A stretch of DNA of 18,298 bases from assembly GCA_910577375.1 (NCBI GenBank), contig CAJTLT010000009.1:1-18298 (forward strand). Direction: 5' to 3'. The stretch's first letter is position 1; each line of letters begins with the position of its first letter. Of this stretch, positions 15,243-18,298 are shown one piece after another. The position numbers were made by a program, and so were the translations under genes. The notes beneath the pieces are model-generated. The model was not told the origin of the DNA. It ran no database searches and saw only the letters and a list, made by a program, of their open reading frames with translations. Source of the stretch: an uncultured Christensenella sp. (GTDB lineage Bacteria; Bacillota; Clostridia; Christensenellales; Borkfalkiaceae).

Positions 15243-16238
15243 ATGGAAGAAAAAATTAAAATAAGTTTAGCAAAAGAAACGCTTGAATTATTGAGAAAAG
15301 ATTGTGAAGATTTTAAAATAACAAAGCAAAACGGACAAATCAACTTTAACAGCTTTATAAATTTGCTCATCTATAATTATTTTGAATCTTTTACTGCAAA
15401 AGAAGAAACGTTATATGACAACATACGCGATGCAATTTCCATAATACCGAATTACTATCAAGAAAAAGTATTCGGTAACATTGCGAAATTATTTGCAAAG
15501 CAAAGCTACTTCGTAGCAGACAAACATAGTACTACCACTTTTTCGTTTAAACCGACAAAGATATCGGAAAAAGCAATCACCTATATAAACCAAATGGTTA
15601 TTAAAGACGAATCTATTTCATCTTTCTACCGCAGAATGTTTACTGCGTATTCTCAATTAACAAAGACTGAACGCGAAAAAATAATTCATAAAGAAAATTA
15701 TGAGATATTAAAGAAAGCAATTAGAAAAGGCGTACAGGTTTACATCGTACTAAATTCAAAAGACATTTTACACAGTTCATCGATCTTTGCCATTTCTCCC
15801 GCAAAAGACGAATTATTTAATTATGTTCTCGTTTATTACGGAAAACAAAACTATACTTTACGATTGGCTTCTATCTATTCGATATCATTGCTTTCGGAAA
15901 ATTCAAGTATACCTGAAGAAAACCGCTCACTATTTGAAAGACAAATTGCTTGCGCCGCACAGTATCCTATGTATAATACCGACAATGAACCAATCATAGT
16001 TCAACTGACCGAAAAAGGGAAAAAATTGTTCAACAAAATATATCTTTACCGCCCTACACCTGTGAGTATTGAAGGCGACATCTACACGTTTAATTGTTCG
16101 GCAAATCAGCTTTTATACTATTTTGAACGATTCGGCGATAGCGCACTTATACTGTCGCCCAAAAAATTAGGGGTATTTATGAGGAATTATTATTACTTTG
16201 CCTTGAAAAAATATAAATCGAAATATAAAAGCGACTAA
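15243..16238 (+). CDS. Ribbon-helix-helix / WYL-domain transcriptional regulator
   Basis: This 331-aa protein looks like a DNA-binding, ligand-sensing regulator. Residues 1-50 (KIKISLAKETLELLRKDC, then FNSFINLLIYNYF) fit a ribbon-helix-helix: one strand and two helices. The middle part (about 160-225), with VQVYIVLNSKD, FAISPAKDE, NYVLVYYG and LRLASIYSISLL, has the strand pattern of a WYL domain. The C-terminus (GDIYTFNCSANQLLYYFERFGDSALILSPKKL is the region; key features are the Phe-Gly and Ser-Pro-x-x-Leu) fits the WCX extension. RHH plus WYL is the layout of WYL1 beside type VI-D CRISPR and of other defence regulators. It is divergent from the two AAA genes and probably controls them and itself. 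WYL assignment is by pattern, not by search. Confidence 0.72.
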   Translation: MEEKIKISLAKETLELLRKDCEDFKITKQNGQINFNSFINLLIYNYFESFTAKEETLYDNIRDAISIIPNYYQEKVFGNIAKLFAKQSYFVADKHSTTTFSFKPTKISEKAITYINQMVIKDESISSFYRRMFTAYSQLTKTEREKIIHKENYEILKKAIRKGVQVYIVLNSKDILHSSSIFAISPAKDELFNYVLVYYGKQNYTLRLASIYSISLLSENSSIPEENRSLFERQIACAAQYPMYNTDNEPIIVQLTEKGKKLFNKIYLYRPTPVSIEGDIYTFNCSANQLLYYFERFGDSALILSPKKLGVFMRNYYYFALKKYKSKYKSD

Positions 16239-16363
16239 ATACATTAATTTTTCTTTTTAGTAAATCGGTCAAAAATTTTTTTAAAGAAGCGCAATCACTT
16301 GGTTTTAAAAAGATAACTTGTAAAAAAGACGGGCGGATTTTTCCGAAAAAATGTCGTCATACT

Positions 16364-16390
16364 GCTTGCATTGCCAATGGCAATGCAAGC
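16364..16390. repeat. Perfect 12-bp inverted repeat (hairpin)
   Basis: GCTTGCATTGCC (16364-16375) and GGCAATGCAAGC (16379-16390) are exact complements around AAT. Neither side has a clean T tract (GTGCTTTCTCATTTT on the plus strand), so it is only a weak terminator candidate for the RHH-WYL gene 126 nt upstream. Confidence 0.6.
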
Positions 16391-16426
16391 GTGCTTTCTC
16401 ATTTTGCCCGACAAATAATATCGGGG

Positions 16427-16603
16427 CTATTTCAATTTAAACACTTGTCTGCCTTTTTCGCCCCACTTGCCATCGTCTGCGCCCTTAAAAACTTGTTTTG
16501 CGAAACAGGCATTAAAATTTTTAAGACGACAAGAAGTGCAGTTTTTGCATTCATGAACATAACCATCATCGGCAAAATGCAGATTTTCAACGACATGACG
16601 ATT
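16427..16603 (-). pseudogene. Cysteine-rich small ORF, start out of frame
   Basis: The frame gives 58 residues, including VENLHFADDGYVHECKNC followed by TSCRLKNFNACFAKQVFKG and a basic end. The spacing of Cys residues (CKNCTSC then C after seven residues) suggests metal binding, and the composition is clearly protein-like while the opposite strand is its hydrophobic mirror. No start codon exists in this frame. An ATG at 16594-16596, with AGGGGAGG about 16 nt before it, is one base out of register and two bases before the frame. This suggests a one-base deletion near the start, or decay. I do not recognise the family. Confidence 0.4.
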
Positions 16604-17078
16604 TTAAACTTTCCTCCCCTCAACTATCTCGCGCTCACATACACTCAAAAAGAGAAGCATTTGATTTTCACGTTTTTAAAGCAGAAAATCGCGCCAAATC
16701 TCGGCGGAATGGTGCCCTACTTCGGTTTCTGTTCATCCGTTCTTTTCCATTGGTATAACTTTCGAAGTATCTCACGAAAAATACTTTCCTACGATATTTC
16801 AGCACAAATAATATTATGCGCCAAACTACTTGTGATTATAATATCCTCCGATGATATTATTTTTAGACTGGCAAATCTTACTTAATTGTACACATTCGAC
16901 GTTCGTTTGTCTTATTCATAGAAGCAAACTTACCCCCCCCCGCAATCTTCTCTTGTCGGTTTTTTTACAATAATAATCCACCCGCCTAGCGGGTGGTATT
17001 TCGTTTTCGGGCATAGCCCTAATCAATATTGGCTGCGCACAAGTGTGCCGGAGAATTGACCTGCCAGTCATGCATCTT

Positions 17079-17483
17079 TTACTTGCTACCCTTAAAAGGG
17101 TCGTTCGGGTCGAACACGCTTAATTGGTCTGCTTCTTTATCTTGCTTTAATTGGTTTGCTTTGTACTCTTTTATTGCAGTAGTATTTTTACCTACTGTAT
17201 CTACATAGTACCCCTTTGACCAAAATTCACGGTTGCGGTATGCAAATTTCATATTGCCCCACTTTTGGTATATCATTAGACTGCTCTTGCCTTTCAAATA
17301 TCCCATAAATCCCGCAACGCTCATTTTGGGTGGTATGCTTACCCACATATGTATATGGTCTGGGCATATTTCTCCTTCTATCACTTCAATGCCCTTCCAT
17401 TGGCATAGCGTTCGCAAGATTTCTCGTATTTCTATTCGTTTCTCTTCAAAAAATAATTTCCGCCTATATTTCGGTGCGAACAC
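17079..17483 (-). CDS. tnpA: IS200/IS605 family transposase TnpA, start frameshifted
   Basis: TnpA is a Y1 HUH transposase that cuts and joins single-stranded DNA at the element's hairpin ends. The HUH pair is His43/His45 in PDHIHMWVSIPP (numbered from the GTG at 17483), and the catalytic Tyr is in FWSKGYYVDTVGKN (Tyr92 or 93). The end, LSVFDPNDPFKGSK, is usual. The same frame extends upstream with family-like residues, ANNITNSLAHTKWNCKYHIV, to about 17552 but has no start codon. The expected ATG (17548), with GGAGG (17558-17562) 9 nt before it, is one base out of register. A deletion in the first codons has probably inactivated it; the GTG start would lose the first beta strand. Confidence 0.85.
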   Translation of the reverse strand: MFAPKYRRKLFFEEKRIEIREILRTLCQWKGIEVIEGEICPDHIHMWVSIPPKMSVAGFMGYLKGKSSLMIYQKWGNMKFAYRNREFWSKGYYVDTVGKNTTAIKEYKANQLKQDKEADQLSVFDPNDPFKGSK

Positions 17484-17655
17484 TATGTGATACTTGCAAT
17501 TCCATTTCGTATGTGCTAAACTGTTTGTGATATTATTTGCTCTGGCATTTTAATTATCCTCCGTTTGATTTTCTTCTTCTGCAACTGGCAGGTCGCAGTT
17601 TTATTATAATTCAAACGGAGTTTTTTGTCTTATTTATCGGCAATAGCCTCAATAG

Positions 17656-17678
17656 AACCCCGCCACTATGGCGGGGTT
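17656..17678 (+). terminator. Strong GC hairpin, terminator-like
   Basis: AACCCCGCC (17656-17664) pairs fully with GGCGGGGTT (17670-17678) around ACTAT and is followed by TTCATTT on the plus strand. It could stop outside transcription from entering tnpA, as reported for IS200, or be a host terminator. Confidence 0.65.
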
Positions 17679-17696
17679 TTCATTTACACAACAACG

Positions 17697-17726
17697 CCCC
17701 CGCAGACGAATATCTGCGGGGGTTTT
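17697..17726. terminator. Terminator downstream of the coiled-coil gene
   Basis: CCCCCGCAGA (17697-17706) and TCTGCGGGGG (17713-17722) form a perfect 10-bp stem around CGAATA, 10 nt after the stop of the minus-strand gene. The T tract (TTTTGCTT) lies on the plus-strand side; the minus-strand tail is CGTTGTTGTG, weaker. Confidence 0.7.
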
Positions 17727-17732
17727 GCTTAT

Positions 17733-18298
17733 TTAATTGTTTTTGTCGTCTAACCGTTCGTACACGTTGTAATCGTAGTCGTCTTCGTAACCGGTATATC
17801 CCGTTGCGGGATTCTGCCGTTTCGAAGCGTCTATCGTCGTCGTGCTCGTGGTCGTCATTACCGCTCCCGGAGGAACTACGTGTCGCCCATCTTGCGGTTG
17901 CGTAGGTGCTTGCGCAGGCGGATTGGTAATTAAAATAGGTTGCGGTTGCTGCGTGGGCTGTTGAAGCATCGGCTGCGGCTGAGATTGCACATATATAGGT
18001 GCATTGGCTCCCGCACTGCGCATAGCTGCAATAAACAACGCCATCATCTCCGGACTCATTCCCGAGTTTCCGCTTTCTGACTTCCGCGCTCTTTCTTCCG
18101 CTACGCGCGTATTTGCGCGTTCTTCCGATATATGCATCCGCTCTTCCGCCGTTCTTGCGCGCTCCTCTGCGATACGAACTTCCGCCGCTTTCAGTTTTTC
18201 TTCCATGGCTTTGATTCGCTCTTCTGCCAAACGCACTTCCATAGAACGATTATCCCCACCGTACATAGGATATCCCGCAGGTTGCGGCATAGGAGGAT
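17733..18298 (-). CDS. Partial coiled-coil, Pro/Gln-rich hypothetical protein
   Basis: Only the C-terminal part is in the window. Codons before the first ATG (18290) stay in frame to the edge (Pro-Pro-Met-Pro-Gln-Pro), and CCTCCT there is not a ribosome binding site, so the gene almost surely starts beyond 18298. Visible are a short Pro/Gly/Tyr-rich stretch (PPMPQPAGYPMYGG) and a long coiled coil with repeated AEER units (about visible residues 18-70: VRLAEERIKAMEEK, then RIAEERARTAEERMHISEER). A short hydrophobic MSPEMMALFIAAMRSAG follows, then a disordered Gln/Pro-rich and Thr-rich tail ending acidic, YEDDYDYNVYERLDD. I do not recognise the family. It may be a scaffold or cell-architecture protein, but nothing in the sequence settles this. 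Confidence 0.7.
   Translation of the reverse strand, partial: PPMPQPAGYPMYGGDNRSMEVRLAEERIKAMEEKLKAAEVRIAEERARTAEERMHISEERANTRVAEERARKSESGNSGMSPEMMALFIAAMRSAGANAPIYVQSQPQPMLQQPTQQPQPILITNPPAQAPTQPQDGRHVVPPGAVMTTTSTTTIDASKRQNPATGYTGYEDDYDYNVYERLDDKNN

Larger units (their letters stand above)
16239..16977. other. Intergenic region with remnants
   Basis: No full gene is convincing here. It holds a perfect 12-bp inverted repeat, GCTTGCATTGCC with a 3-bp loop (16364-16390), a cysteine-rich reading frame on the minus strand (16427-16603) and a run of nine C residues (16933-16941). A plus-strand frame from about 16250 (reading SVKNFFKEAQSLGFKK at its start) looks protein-like for about 30 codons but has no start, and may be a gene fragment. 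The rest is AT-rich with no clear signal. Confidence 0.55.
16978..17678 (-). mobile_element. IS200/IS605-type insertion sequence (tnpA only)
   Basis: A single Y1 transposase gene without tnpB is flanked by hairpins, as in IS200. Right-end side: CCACCCGC-CTA-GCGGGTGG (16978-16996) and GGGC-ATA-GCCC (17009-17019). Left-end side: a 10-bp inverted repeat CTCCGTTTGA/TCAAACGGAG (17559-17568, 17611-17620) around the start region, GGC-AATA-GCC near 17639-17648, and the strong hairpin at 17656-17678. These elements have no terminal inverted repeats, so the exact ends are not visible; the limits given are the outer hairpins, and the last may belong to the host. Confidence 0.68.

Noticed and set aside
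15243..16238. A type VI-D (Cas13d) locus, suggested by the WYL1-like regulator
   Set aside because: No HEPN-nuclease protein or second repeat array is present; the only effector is Cas9.
16391..16885. Plus-strand 164-codon hydrophobic ORF
   Set aside because: For its first part it is the exact codon-register complement of the cysteine-rich minus-strand frame, and the rest has no coding character or ribosome binding site.

Overview
The window looks like chromosome of a Gram-positive, Clostridia-type bacterium (phylum Bacillota). The evidence is AGGAGG-type ribosome binding sites, strong TTGACA/TATAAT promoters, a BirA-type operator in front of bioY, and a Streptococcus-like type II-A CRISPR-Cas locus. 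No rRNA or marker gene allows a finer placement, so the taxonomy is an inference.

Left part (1-5500) is housekeeping DNA with many GC-rich codons: bioY (biotin uptake, minus), metK (SAM synthetase, minus), a PflA-like radical SAM protein (plus, apparently leaderless), a 41-codon small ORF, an ABC-F ATPase (plus) and an Hsp20 chaperone (minus). Several promoters and terminators can be read here, including a likely BirA operator laid over the bioY promoter.

Middle part (5765-12190) is a complete, compact type II-A CRISPR-Cas system. On the minus strand it reads cas9 (1336 aa), cas1, cas2, csn2, leader, then an array of five identical 36-bp repeats and four 30-bp spacers. A tracrRNA gene with its own promoter and terminator lies upstream of cas9 on the opposite strand. 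All catalytic residues of Cas9 and Cas1 are present. The leader ends in ATTTGAG, the leader-anchoring motif known from streptococcal type II-A arrays. Nothing visible is missing for adaptation, crRNA maturation (with host RNase III) and interference.

Right part (12393-16238) is AT-rich accessory DNA and holds the most unusual item. Two soluble FtsH-like AAA+ proteins are encoded in tandem and carry complementary defects. The upstream one keeps a full ATPase (Walker A and B, arginine fingers) but has lost every zinc ligand of the peptidase. The downstream one keeps HEAGH and the third zinc ligand but lacks the arginine fingers and has Asp for the Walker B catalytic Glu. Divergent from them is a ribbon-helix-helix/WYL regulator of the kind seen beside CRISPR and other defence genes. 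The shared intergenic region carries repeats and palindromes placed like operators. My inference is an obligate two-subunit soluble protease under WYL control, possibly a defence or stress module.

The right edge (16240-18298) holds a degraded-looking cysteine-rich ORF, an IS200/IS605-type tnpA whose start is out of frame with its own ATG, several strong hairpins, and the C-terminal part of a coiled-coil, Pro/Gln-rich protein that runs off the window.
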